Translations under genes and position numbers: made by a program | Notes under the pieces: model-generated | What the model saw: only the letters and a program-made list of their open reading frames with translations | Databases searched by the model: none | What the model was told of the DNA's origin: nothing | NCBI GenBank assembly: GCA_945923475.1 | Contig: CAMELE010000003.1 | Span: 48,823 to 112,822 of the forward strand | Direction: 5' to 3' | Origin: an uncultured Mollicutes bacterium | Lineage (GTDB): Bacteria; Bacillota_I; Bacilli_A; Acholeplasmatales; Anaeroplasmataceae | Length of the DNA stretch: 64,000 nt | Shown here: positions 1 through 8,066 of the stretch, piece after piece | Numbering within the stretch: position 1 is the first letter of the stretch | Layout of the letters: each line of letters begins with the position of its first letter

Positions 1-774
1 GGATAATGATATTATAGAGTTTTGAATTCCTGTCGGAAGGCCATAGGCAATTATTTTCTTTAATGATTCAAAATCTATTTTAAGCTCTTTTAATTTCACC
101 TGATATTCAGTTTTATCCTTAAAAAGCTTATAAAATGTCAAAATCATACTTATAGCTTGAGCAACAATTGTCGCAACTCCTGCACCTATTACTCCAAAAT
201 TAAATACTCCTACAAATAACAAGTCAAATAGTACATTTAGTATAGATGATACTATTAAAAAGTATAAAGGGCTTTTTGAATCTCCTACAGCTCTAAAAAT
301 ACTACTTCCAGCATTATACATTAATGTAAAAATACACCCTAAAAAGTAAGTCTTAAAATATTTAGTTGACATTGGCAATACACTTTCATCAGTATTCATT
401 AGTATTAATAGTTTTTGACTTAAAAAATATCCTACAACCGTTAATATCGCACCAAGTATTAGTGCAAAAACAATTGTAGTATGAATTGTACTTCTCATTT
501 TTTTAATATCATGAGCCCCATAATATTGGGCTATAACAATCCCGGCCCCAACAGTTATACCTTGAACAAGACCAATAAGCAAATTAATTAATGATCCTGA
601 TGATGCTACCGCAGCTAAAGCCTCATCACCAACAAAATTACCAACAACAATAGAATCTACAATGTTATATAGCTGTTGAAATAAGTTTCCAAGTAATAAT
701 GGTAGTGTAAATAATACTATCACTTTGATTGGATTTCCAACAGTCATATCTATATTTTTTTGTTTTAATTCCAT
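1..774 (-). CDS. MATE family efflux transporter, 3' end cut by window start
   Basis: The reading frame starts at an ATG complementary to 772-774 and stays open to base 1, giving 258 N-terminal residues of what should be a protein of about 450. The start reads MELKQKNIDMTVGNP and is followed by hydrophobic segments with LPLLLGNLFQQLYNIVDSI and VVGNFVGDEALAAV, the pattern at the start of MATE (NorM/DinF-like) multidrug and toxin exporters. A GGTGAT sequence just upstream can serve as ribosome binding site. The family exports organic cations in exchange for Na+ or H+ at the cell membrane. The substrate cannot be inferred. The gene sits downstream of cotE, where Bacillus has mutS. Confidence 0.88.
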   Translation of the reverse strand, partial: MELKQKNIDMTVGNPIKVIVLFTLPLLLGNLFQQLYNIVDSIVVGNFVGDEALAAVASSGSLINLLIGLVQGITVGAGIVIAQYYGAHDIKKMRSTIHTTIVFALILGAILTVVGYFLSQKLLILMNTDESVLPMSTKYFKTYFLGCIFTLMYNAGSSIFRAVGDSKSPLYFLIVSSILNVLFDLLFVGVFNFGVIGAGVATIVAQAISMILTFYKLFKDKTEYQVKLKELKIDFESLKKIIAYGLPTGIQNSIISLS

Positions 775-867
775 ACTATCACCACTAAACTTCAATTATT
801 TTTATAGTTACTAGTTGTGATTATAGCACTTTTTTGTAATATTTTCATCATTCGCATCAAAATTGGA

Positions 868-901
868 TATAAAAAAGTAAACCATTTAATTAGGCTTACT
901 T
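868..901 (-). terminator. Rho-independent terminator after cotE
   Basis: On the minus strand AAGTAAGCC pairs with GGTTTACTT (one G-U) around a 9-nt loop, followed by a T-rich run. It includes the last codons of cotE. Confidence 0.7.
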
Positions 902-1413
902 GTATTTAAAAAATCTTCATTTACTTCGATATCTAAATCATCAAATTCATCTTCATCTTTATCATTATCGCTTTTAAATATTGAAACCTGCATTTTAGTT
1001 TCACCTAAAACCTCCGCAAGAATTTCAAATGATAAATCTATGTCAATCTTTCCATCATATATTTTAGCATTCGTAGCTGTTGGGCTTTTTAGCACCTTAA
1101 TTAGCACATCATCTGAATGCTCTAAATAATCATCAACTATTTGTTTAGTCTTAATATCTTTTTTATAATTTACAACCTCACGCAGTACATCTGTTTTAGT
1201 ATTGTTATCTAAGCTATACCAAATATTAATCTCAAAGGATCCAGTAATATAAACAACATCCTGTTCCTTATACGCTTGATAATTATGATTAATTATCCAG
1301 CATCCTAAAATGGAGTATGGATGAATGGATGTTTCTATTGTGTGTGACATATTAACGCTTTTCTTACCCTTTGCAACGATGGCTTTGGTTACAATTTCTC
1401 TTACGTTAGACAA
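886..1413 (-). CDS. cotE: CotE-type spore coat morphogenetic protein
   Basis: CotE directs assembly of the outer spore coat in Bacillus. The protein begins SNVREIVTKAIVAKGKK and contains SILGCWIINHNYQA, NIWYSLDNNTKT and VLGETKMQVSI, all close to CotE, and ends in an acidic tail (DKDEDEFDDLD). I chose the TTG at 1413, giving 175 aa: it lies six bases after GGAGGGG and gives an N-terminus matching Bacillus CotE (MSEYREI...). A longer TTG start at 1428 would place the ribosome binding site inside the gene. The order miaB-ricA-cotE is the Bacillus order. The family is confined to spore formers, so this is strong evidence of sporulation. Confidence 0.9.
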   Translation of the reverse strand: MSNVREIVTKAIVAKGKKSVNMSHTIETSIHPYSILGCWIINHNYQAYKEQDVVYITGSFEINIWYSLDNNTKTDVLREVVNYKKDIKTKQIVDDYLEHSDDVLIKVLKSPTATNAKIYDGKIDIDLSFEILAEVLGETKMQVSIFKSDNDKDEDEFDDLDIEVNEDFLNTSKPN

Positions 1414-1416
1414 AAT

Positions 1417-1449
1417 AATCCCCTCCAATTTTATTATATGAAGGGGATT
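1417..1449 (-). promoter_or_regulatory. Hairpin hiding the cotE RBS, with sigma-E-like -10 in its loop
   Basis: In the ricA-cotE gap the minus strand reads AATCCCCTTC, 13 bases, then GGAGGGGATT. This can form a 10-bp stem (one G-T) that contains the whole cotE ribosome binding site. CATATAAT, one base from the sigma-E -10 consensus CATACAAT, spans the end of the left arm and the loop; I see only a weak -35. A transcript read through from miaB-ricA would carry both arms. One starting just after CATATAAT would lack the left arm. A terminator role is also possible because ATTATTTTG follows. Confidence 0.45.
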
Positions 1450-1461
1450 TGAAAAATTTAA

Positions 1462-1791
1462 TTAATTTAAATGCTTATTAATATTTTTTTCAAGATAATC
1501 TATCATTATCTCTAAATCATTATGAGCATCATTAAGTAAGTCCATATATTCTTCTACAAATACACTGTTTCCAATCTTATCATCAATTTGATCATATTCT
1601 TTTTTATATTCATCATATGTATTAAGAAGATTTAATTTTCTTGCAAGAACCATTTCCTTACTAATATGCTTTTTCTTATTTAGAAGACTTGTGATATCTT
1701 TATCCTTATCGATATACTCTTCTAATTCCTTTAATCTTTTTATTTTTGGATCATCCTTAATATCCGCAATCAGTTTATCTAAACTATTCAC
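1462..1791 (-). CDS. ricA: YlbF/YmcA family protein (RicA-like)
   Basis: Small helical charged protein of about 109 aa with NSLDKLIADIKDDPKIKRLKELEEYI at the start and LLNDAHNDLEIMIDYLEKNI at the end, typical of the YlbF/YmcA family. In Bacillus RicA (YmcA) joins YlbF and YaaT in a complex that carries FeS clusters and promotes RNase Y processing, competence and sporulation. Identification rests on family character plus position between miaB and cotE, the same as in Bacillus. It overlaps the end of miaB. The start is uncertain: GTG at 1791 follows GGTGAGG closely, and another GTG lies at 1803. Confidence 0.75.
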   Translation of the reverse strand: MNSLDKLIADIKDDPKIKRLKELEEYIDKDKDITSLLNKKKHISKEMVLARKLNLLNTYDEYKKEYDQIDDKIGNSVFVEEYMDLLNDAHNDLEIMIDYLEKNINKHLN

Positions 1792-3217
1792 AAGCCTCAC
1801 CAATTACAAACCAAGTCTTAGCCTCTGTAATTTTAACATTAACCATTTTACCAATTAATGATGGGTCATTTGCAGCAAAATGACATAGCTTTTGATGCTT
1901 AGTATAACCACACATCATACCTTCACCATTCTTGCTGAATCCATCCACAAGTACCTCTTGAACTGTGCCAACAAATCTTTCGTTACCCTTTAGATAATAT
2001 GAATTAACCTTTTCAATAAGACGATTTAACCTATCATGCGCAATATCTTCTGGAATCTGGTCAGTAAATTTAGCGGCTGGTGTTCCTTCACGTGGAGAAT
2101 AGATAAATGTATATGCTCCATCATATTTTACTTCCTCTACCAGCTTTAATGTATTTAAGAATTGTTCCTCTGTTTCTCCTGGGAAGGCTACAATGATATC
2201 TGTTGTTAGTGCAATATCTGGAATAGCAGTCTTTAATTTATTTACTAAAGTCATATACTCATCATGAGTATATTTACGATTCATTCTTTTTAATACTTCA
2301 TCGTCCCCTGATTGAACAGGTAGATGAAGCTGAGGCATTACACTCTTACACTCAGCCATTGCTTGAATTGTTTTATCATCTAAGTCACGGGGATGAGATG
2401 TTGTATAACGAATTCTTTTGATTCCGGTTTTATCTAAATCATATAATAAATCGCCAAATGTATATCCATCATTTCGATCCTTACCATAGGCATTAACGTT
2501 TTGACCTAATAACGTAATTTCTTGATATCCCTCTTTTACAAGCTCCAAAACCTCGGCAATGATATCCTCTTTTGCACGAGATCTTTCCTTACCTCTTGTA
2601 TATGGAACAATACAATATGTACAAAATTCGTCACAACCATACATAATATTAACCCATGCTTTATGCTTAGATAGTCTAATTTTAGGAGTACCCTCTAAAA
2701 TACTTCCCTGAGTAGAGATAACCTCAACTACCTTTTTATTTTTGTTATAGCATTCACCTAAAAGCTTGGGAATATTTCCGATATTATGGGTACCAAAAAT
2801 TATATCAACAAATGGATATGTTTCCATAAGCTTAGAAGTAGCATTTTCTTCTTGTGGCATACATCCACAAATTCCAATAATCATATCCTTTTTCTCTTTT
2901 TTAACACCCTTTAGCAATCCAAGCACACCCCAGATTCTATTTTCAGCATTTTCTCTAATTGCACATGTATTTAAAATTACAACATCTGCCTTATATGTAT
3001 CATCTGAATGGGTGTAGCCAATTTGCTCCAGGATACCAGAAATAATCTCAGAATCTGCTTCATTTCCTTGACATCCATATGTTACAACATTATATGTTTT
3101 ACCCTTACCTATTTCTTTAAATTCATCCTGAATCCCAAAATTTACTCTTAATGTTTCTTCTTTTCTTCTATTACGAGCTTCCTTTAAGTCTGGAAGTGCA
3201 TGCTTTAATCTTGCCAT
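1784..3217 (-). CDS. miaB: tRNA-2-methylthio-N6-dimethylallyladenosine synthase MiaB
   Basis: Radical SAM methylthiotransferase that adds the 2-methylthio group to i6A37 of tRNAs. The 477-aa protein has the UPF0004 domain with cluster cysteines at about 49 (TYGCQGNE), 85 (NTCAIRENA) and 119 (GICGCMPQ). The radical SAM CxxxCxxC (YGCDEFCTYC) is at about 195-202, and a C-terminal TRAM region follows (VQEVLVDGFSKNGEG). The usual TYGCQMN motif has G for M here. A 25-residue N-terminal extension before the domain is normal for Bacillus MiaB. It is first gene of the miaB-ricA-cotE unit. Confidence 0.96.
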   Translation of the reverse strand: MARLKHALPDLKEARNRRKEETLRVNFGIQDEFKEIGKGKTYNVVTYGCQGNEADSEIISGILEQIGYTHSDDTYKADVVILNTCAIRENAENRIWGVLGLLKGVKKEKKDMIIGICGCMPQEENATSKLMETYPFVDIIFGTHNIGNIPKLLGECYNKNKKVVEVISTQGSILEGTPKIRLSKHKAWVNIMYGCDEFCTYCIVPYTRGKERSRAKEDIIAEVLELVKEGYQEITLLGQNVNAYGKDRNDGYTFGDLLYDLDKTGIKRIRYTTSHPRDLDDKTIQAMAECKSVMPQLHLPVQSGDDEVLKRMNRKYTHDEYMTLVNKLKTAIPDIALTTDIIVAFPGETEEQFLNTLKLVEEVKYDGAYTFIYSPREGTPAAKFTDQIPEDIAHDRLNRLIEKVNSYYLKGNERFVGTVQEVLVDGFSKNGEGMMCGYTKHQKLCHFAANDPSLIGKMVNVKITEAKTWFVIGEACE

Positions 3218-3310
3218 ATATATTGCTCCTTGAAAATTTATTTGAAATATATTTATTGTCTTAAATGAGTATACATTATTTTATTTTTTTTTACAAGAAT
3301 ATTAAAAATA

Positions 3311-3343
3311 AAAATGCTATATTTGACCAAACATAGCATTTTT
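3311..3343 (-). terminator. Terminator of the copper operon
   Basis: AAAATGCTAT and ATAGCATTTT form a perfect 10-bp stem with a 12-base loop. On the minus strand it is followed by a long T-rich tract, six bases after the copA stop. Confidence 0.85.
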
Positions 3344-3348
3344 ACATA

Positions 3349-3552
3349 TTACCTTACTTTATATCCAGCAGCTGTAATAGCATTTACAACACTTTCATCT
3401 GTAACGCTATCATCGCAGGTTATCTTTACACACTTGTTTTCTAATGAGGCTTCTGCATTACTAACTCCTTCAAGCTTCATACACGCTTCTTCAACATGTG
3501 CCTTACAATGATTACACATCATTCCTTCTACATTAAATGTCTTTTGATTCAT
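3349..3552 (-). CDS. copZ: Nested CopZ-like copper chaperone inside copA (internal start)
   Basis: Within copA and in the same frame, AAAGGAG followed nine bases later by ATG (3552) would start a free 67-aa protein beginning MNQKTFNVEG with MMCNHC and ending AAGYKVR. This is the size and fold of CopZ, the cytoplasmic Cu+ chaperone. The motif is as good as normal start signals in this window and lies in the linker just before the C-terminal HMA domain. I infer either dual production (fused and free chaperone) or a recent in-frame fusion of copA with copZ that kept the start signal. Expression from the internal start is not shown. Confidence 0.6.
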   Translation of the reverse strand: MNQKTFNVEGMMCNHCKAHVEEACMKLEGVSNAEASLENKCVKITCDDSVTDESVVNAITAAGYKVR

Positions 3553-5811
3553 AATTGTTTTCTCCTTTGTATTTTTTGTATTTGTTTGAACTAAACTATT
3601 TTTATGTGGTTTAAAAAAATTAATTGTAAGTGCGTTTAACACCACACATACACTTGATAAGCTCATAGCCACCGAGCCTATCATTGGGGTCATTTTGAAT
3701 GTATTATCGGTTAAATAATATAAAAATCCTGTTGCTAATACAACACATATAATGTTGTAAAAAAATGCCCAGAAAAGTCCTAGCTTTATTGTAGTTAAAA
3801 CTCTTTTACTTAAGTCTATTACATTTAAAACATCAAGTAAATCATTTCTAATAAGTACAATATCTGCCGAATCAATTGCAACATCTGATCCTGCACCAAT
3901 CGCAATTCCTATATCAGCACTTGTAAGGGCTAGCGCATCATTTACGCCATCTCCTACCATCGCAACTAAATGCTTATTATCCGATTTAAATGATTTAATA
4001 ACGTCTTGCTTCTCCGTTGGTAAAACCTCAGAAATAGCTTCGATGCCACCTAATTCAGCTGCGATTGCGTTTGCAGTTTTTTTATTATCTCCAGTTAACA
4101 TAATAGTCCTTATATGATGTCGATTAAGTTCCTTAATTGCTTCCTTAGAGGTTGGTTTTATTTCATCCTTTAATGATATAATACCAGCAATATTATTATT
4201 CTTAACTATAACTAAAGGAGTTTGACCTTTTAAAGCTAGTTCATCCATTTTATTTTGTACATTATTATCATGTATGTTTAAATACTCAAGCATTTTTAGA
4301 TTACCAATATAGTATTTATCATTACTTATCGTACCCTCTATACCCATACCTATTGTTGCTTCGTATCTTAAAACCTCAAATTGCATAGCTCCATTACTAT
4401 TACCATAATCAATGATTGCTTTTGCTAGTGGATGCTCCGACATTTTTTCAAGTGAATAGACAATCGATAATATATCCTCATCTTCATATTTTTCAAACAA
4501 AACAACGCTAGGATTACCATATGTAATTGTACCGGTTTTATCAAACACTACTGTTTTTATATTATGAGCATTTTCAAGTATCTCAGCATTTTTTATTAAA
4601 AGACCATTTACAGCACCTTTTCCTGTTCCAACCATTATTGCTACTGGAGTTGCTAAGCCTAGTGCACATGGACAAGCGATTACTATAACTGTTATGCCAA
4701 AATTAAGTGCAAGCTCAAAATTTTTACTAACAATCATATTTACTATAAATGTTATTAGACCAATAATTAAAATTATAGGCACAAACACACCTGATATTCT
4801 ATCAGCTAATTTGGAAATAGGAGCCTTTGAATTTGAAGCTTCATCCACTAATTTAATAATATTTGCAATTGAAGTATTCTCCCCAACCTGAGTAGCTTTA
4901 ATCTGCAAATACCCAGAGGTTAAAAGAGTGGATGAATATACCTTCTTTCCTTCATCCTTATAAGCAGGCATTGATTCACCTGTTATATTAGACTCATCTA
5001 CTGACCCCTTTCCTGCGATTACAATACCATCAACTGGTACCTGCATACCAGCCTTAACAATCACCACATCTGAAACAACTACTTCATCCGCATTAATTAA
5101 AGCCTCTTTCTCATCTCTTAAAACCAACGCTTCCTTTGGAGCCATATCCATTAATTTTTCAAGTGCGGCGGTTGTCTTCCTTTTAGATATACCTTCTAAA
5201 TATTTACCAAGGCTTACAAGAGTCAAAATCATTCCCGCAGCCTCAAAATACAAATACATATGATACTCAGTATGTCCAAGACTTATCATAAACAAGGAAT
5301 AAACTCCATATATTATCGCAAGCATCGCTCCTATTGCTATTAATGTATCCATATTTGGAGCTTTGTTTTTAAGCATTTTAAATCCATTAATAAAATATTT
5401 ACGATATATAAATATAATCGGTAGAACTAAAATAAATTGAATAAGTGAAAATCCCATTGGATTATGGTGCATATTAAACACCTTAAAAATAGGCCAATCC
5501 CACATCATATGTCCCATTGATAAATACATTATCAATAATAAATCAATAATCGCAAAAATGAGTTTAGCTAAAGAATTATCCTTCATCCCAGGTACTTCAT
5601 TTTTCTTTTCAGCATCAATCCCATATCCAGCATTTTTTACTGCCTTTACTATATCATCCTCTACCTTTGAATCTTCAATTTCAACCTCAAGAGTATTTTT
5701 TAACAAATTTACATTTACATTTTTTGTACCATTAACCGAATTAACAGCTTTAGTAACATGAGCTTGACAGGAAGCACAGGTCATACCGGTTATATTGTAT
5801 TTCTTTTTCAT
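3349..5811 (-). CDS. copA: Copper-translocating P1B-type ATPase with C-terminal CopZ-like domain
   Basis: Cu+ exporting ATPase of the cell membrane, 820 aa. Residues 1-70 are an HMA domain with MTCASC (Cys12, Cys15). Then come the membrane helices, actuator TGES, the transmembrane CPC motif (CPCALGLATP), DKTGT with the phosphorylated Asp, SEHPLA for nucleotide binding, and GDGVND. After the last helices a short linker leads to a second HMA domain at about 754-820 with MMCNHC (Cys766, Cys769). Bacillus CopA has two HMA domains at the N-terminus instead. The start ATG at 5811 overlaps the end of the HMA-CsoR gene, so the two are coupled in one copper-induced operon. Confidence 0.96.
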   Translation of the reverse strand: MKKKYNITGMTCASCQAHVTKAVNSVNGTKNVNVNLLKNTLEVEIEDSKVEDDIVKAVKNAGYGIDAEKKNEVPGMKDNSLAKLIFAIIDLLLIMYLSMGHMMWDWPIFKVFNMHHNPMGFSLIQFILVLPIIFIYRKYFINGFKMLKNKAPNMDTLIAIGAMLAIIYGVYSLFMISLGHTEYHMYLYFEAAGMILTLVSLGKYLEGISKRKTTAALEKLMDMAPKEALVLRDEKEALINADEVVVSDVVIVKAGMQVPVDGIVIAGKGSVDESNITGESMPAYKDEGKKVYSSTLLTSGYLQIKATQVGENTSIANIIKLVDEASNSKAPISKLADRISGVFVPIILIIGLITFIVNMIVSKNFELALNFGITVIVIACPCALGLATPVAIMVGTGKGAVNGLLIKNAEILENAHNIKTVVFDKTGTITYGNPSVVLFEKYEDEDILSIVYSLEKMSEHPLAKAIIDYGNSNGAMQFEVLRYEATIGMGIEGTISNDKYYIGNLKMLEYLNIHDNNVQNKMDELALKGQTPLVIVKNNNIAGIISLKDEIKPTSKEAIKELNRHHIRTIMLTGDNKKTANAIAAELGGIEAISEVLPTEKQDVIKSFKSDNKHLVAMVGDGVNDALALTSADIGIAIGAGSDVAIDSADIVLIRNDLLDVLNVIDLSKRVLTTIKLGLFWAFFYNIICVVLATGFLYYLTDNTFKMTPMIGSVAMSLSSVCVVLNALTINFFKPHKNSLVQTNTKNTKEKTIMNQKTFNVEGMMCNHCKAHVEEACMKLEGVSNAEASLENKCVKITCDDSVTDESVVNAITAAGYKVR

Positions 5812-6305
5812 TATTGAAACCTCCTAAAAAGCTGAGTTATTTCATCTAACACCTCATATTTTTCTTGCTTAATACTTTCTAAGAGGCATGTATGAATATG
5901 CTCATCTAATATCGTATTTGCCAAAGATTTAATTGATTTGTCAACAGCGGAAAGCTGGATTAAAATATCATCACAATAACGATCATCCTCAATCATTTTA
6001 GTAATCCCATTCATTTGACCAATTAATCTTTTCATTCGGTTAACAAGCTTATTCTTTTTATCGTTTTGTCTTGGGACTATTTTAAAACTACCATCCTCAA
6101 TACTAGTAACATGGTATTTATCATCACTCTCAATTGCACAAATAATATCATCATTTGAAACAGCATGTTCAACATCTATAATTATCTCTGATAAATCTAA
6201 ATTAAGAAAGACATTTGATATACCATCAATTGCTAGAAGTTTATCATTTATATTCTTAGCACACATTTGACAAGTCATTCCATTTACAATAATCTTTTTT
6301 TGCAT
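5811..6305 (-). CDS. csoR: HMA domain-CsoR fusion, copper-sensing repressor
   Basis: Residues 1-70 are an HMA domain with MTCQMC (Cys12, Cys15). Residues 85-164 are a CsoR/RcnR (DUF156) domain, LVNRMKRLIGQMNGITKMI. The CsoR copper site is complete: Cys111 preceded by Tyr110, then His136 and Cys140. The +25 and +4 spacing is the same as Cys36/His61/Cys65 in Mycobacterium CsoR. CsoR binds operator DNA without Cu+ and lets go when Cu+ binds. The fused HMA could hand copper to the sensor directly (inference). The gene is the first of the copper operon and overlaps copA. Its own promoter carries a CsoR-type operator. Confidence 0.9.
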   Translation of the reverse strand: MQKKIIVNGMTCQMCAKNINDKLLAIDGISNVFLNLDLSEIIIDVEHAVSNDDIICAIESDDKYHVTSIEDGSFKIVPRQNDKKNKLVNRMKRLIGQMNGITKMIEDDRYCDDILIQLSAVDKSIKSLANTILDEHIHTCLLESIKQEKYEVLDEITQLFRRFQ

Positions 6306-6325
6306 AATATCACACCCTCGAATTT

Positions 6326-6354
6326 ATTATATACCCCAGTAGGGTATATGTCAA
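6326..6354 (-). promoter_or_regulatory. Consensus promoter with CsoR operator in the spacer
   Basis: On the minus strand TTGACA (6354-6349), exactly 17 bases, then TATAAT (6331-6326): a perfect sigma-A promoter for the csoR-copA operon. The spacer plus the edge of the -10 holds TATACCCTACTGGGGTATA, a near palindrome of the known CsoR operator type (TACCC...GGGTA). A bound repressor would sit between the two promoter boxes. Confidence 0.9.
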
Positions 6355-6368
6355 GCAACGTACTTTTG

Positions 6369-6397
6369 TTGACATTATATACTTGGAGTGTTAGAAT
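6369..6397 (+). promoter_or_regulatory. Promoter of the TVP38-family gene
   Basis: TTGACA at 6369, a 17-base spacer and TAGAAT at 6392, about 30 bases before the start at 6428, which has GGAGGTGG upstream. Confidence 0.75.
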
Positions 6398-6427
6398 TAA
6401 ACTACAAGTTAGTATGGAGGTGGTAAG

Positions 6428-7186
6428 ATGAATAACGATATTGAAAAGCAAAAAAAACAAAAAAGAGTTCGTCTTATCATTCAAATAATTGTGATTATAC
6501 TTTTACTTGCAATGGCAGTAGGTTTTACAATTTATCTACTTCCGATTTTTGTTAGAATTCAAAAGGATGAAGCATTTAGAAATACAGTTGTTGAATATAT
6601 ATCTAGGCTTGGAAAATGGAGTTGGATTGCACTTATTTTTATTCAGGTTATACAAGCTATTTTATGTGTAATTCCAGCAGGTCCTGTAGTTATTCTTACA
6701 GGAATGCTATATAATTCATTTATTGCAGTAATTATTACAATTGTCGGTCAAACGCTTGGCGCTCTTGCAATCATATGGCTTGTAAAAATATTTGGTAAAT
6801 CATTTATAGGCTATTTTATTGATCCAAGTTCAACAACTAAATTTACAATCCTAAAGGATAGAAAACGTTGTTGTGTATTAATGTTTTCATATCTTTTAAT
6901 CCCTGTTTTACCTAAAGATCCAATCGCTTTTATTGTTCCATTTACAGAGGTTAAAATAAGAGACTTTATCTGGATAAACACCATAGCACGACTTCCTATG
7001 ACATTTGTATCTGTATATTTCGGTTCTTCTATAATCGATGGAAATATAGGTACAGGATTTATAATAGGTTGTGTTGTCGCAGTTATTTCTATTTTATGTT
7101 TTATATTTAATAAACAAATCACAAACTTATTAAATAAATTAATTCCAGAAACTAATGAAACTAAAACAGATGAAAAAAAAGAATAA
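6428..7186 (+). CDS. TVP38/TMEM64 (VTT domain, DedA-like) membrane protein
   Basis: Integral membrane protein of 252 aa with about six hydrophobic segments. It has the VTT core pattern: VIPAGPVVILTGMLYN, then GQTLGALAIIWLVKIFGK, then LIPVLPKDPIAFIVPFT with the conserved proline-rich loop. Both ends are charged. VTT proteins are linked to lipid scrambling and membrane homeostasis; the exact role here is unknown. It is divergent from the copper operon, sharing a 122-base gap, and has its own consensus promoter, so control by CsoR is possible but not required. A bidirectional terminator follows. Confidence 0.88.
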   Translation: MNNDIEKQKKQKRVRLIIQIIVIILLLAMAVGFTIYLLPIFVRIQKDEAFRNTVVEYISRLGKWSWIALIFIQVIQAILCVIPAGPVVILTGMLYNSFIAVIITIVGQTLGALAIIWLVKIFGKSFIGYFIDPSSTTKFTILKDRKRCCVLMFSYLLIPVLPKDPIAFIVPFTEVKIRDFIWINTIARLPMTFVSVYFGSSIIDGNIGTGFIIGCVVAVISILCFIFNKQITNLLNKLIPETNETKTDEKKE

Positions 7187-7212
7187 TCTCACGAAAATGA
7201 GATTATTTTTTT
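7182..7212. terminator. Bidirectional terminator between convergent genes
   Basis: AATAATCTCA and TGAGATTATT form a 10-bp stem around CGAAAA, with A-run before and T-run after. It serves the plus-strand gene ending at 7186 and the minus-strand gene ending at 7203. Confidence 0.85.
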
Positions 7213-8063
7213 AATTTATCCATATCCGCCGGCAGCTTGCATGATATTTGAATTTTCTTTTTTGTAATTGGATTATCAAACTCAACATAATATGAGTGAA
7301 GTGCTTGCCGTTGAATTAGTTTTAATGATCCACCATAAAGCTTATCTCCAAGAAGAGGATGGCCAATTGATGCCATATGGACTCTAATCTGATGAGTTCT
7401 ACCAGTTTCAAGGGATAGTCTTACTAGGCATCTACCCTTATATTTTTCTAAGGTCTTACCGTTAGTTATTGCCATTTTTCCACTTTTTGAAACAATATAT
7501 TTACCATTTACATGTCTATTTCTCCCAATAGGCTTTTCTATTCTAAACTCATCATCACATACACCTTCGACAAAAGCTAAATAGTCTCTTCTAATTTTAT
7601 GATTCTCTAGCAAATATGATAGATATGACATCGTTAATATATCCTTAGCAAATATCACAATCCCCGAGGTATCATAATCGAGACGATGAATATACCTAAC
7701 AGGCATATCAAGATTTCTTCTTTTAAAGTAGCTAGCAACCATATTGGCTAAAGTATTATTTACATTTTCATTACCATCGCTATGAATAGCTATACCAATA
7801 GGCTTATTAACTAATAAAACATTATCATCCTCGTATAGTATATCAATTCTTTTATCTAGGCACGGAATATCTAATACTTCATTATCATCTATAGTAAGAA
7901 TATCTCCTAAATATAAAGAATCACTTATTGAAGACTTTTTATCATTTATATAAACAAAATCCTTTATTCTTTTAATTTTTTCGTTACCAAGATGGTAATG
8001 TGTAACAAAATCTAATACTGTTTTTTGATAATTAGCTTCATTTATTTTATAATTATACTTCAT
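7203..8063 (-). CDS. RluA family pseudouridine synthase
   Basis: Converts specific uridines in rRNA or tRNA to pseudouridine. The 286-aa protein has an S4-like N-terminal region and the catalytic domain with LVNKPIGIAIHSDG, the signature RYIHRLDYDTSGIV with the catalytic Asp, TGRTHQIRVHMASIGHPLLGD, and LHSYYVEFDNPIT. Length and order fit the RluD/YjbO/YhcT group. The exact target site cannot be told from sequence. Its start lies three bases after the stop of the 673-aa orphan gene, so the two are probably translated from one message. Confidence 0.93.
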   Translation of the reverse strand: MKYNYKINEANYQKTVLDFVTHYHLGNEKIKRIKDFVYINDKKSSISDSLYLGDILTIDDNEVLDIPCLDKRIDILYEDDNVLLVNKPIGIAIHSDGNENVNNTLANMVASYFKRRNLDMPVRYIHRLDYDTSGIVIFAKDILTMSYLSYLLENHKIRRDYLAFVEGVCDDEFRIEKPIGRNRHVNGKYIVSKSGKMAITNGKTLEKYKGRCLVRLSLETGRTHQIRVHMASIGHPLLGDKLYGGSLKLIQRQALHSYYVEFDNPITKKKIQISCKLPADMDKLKK

Positions 8064-8066
8064 ATA

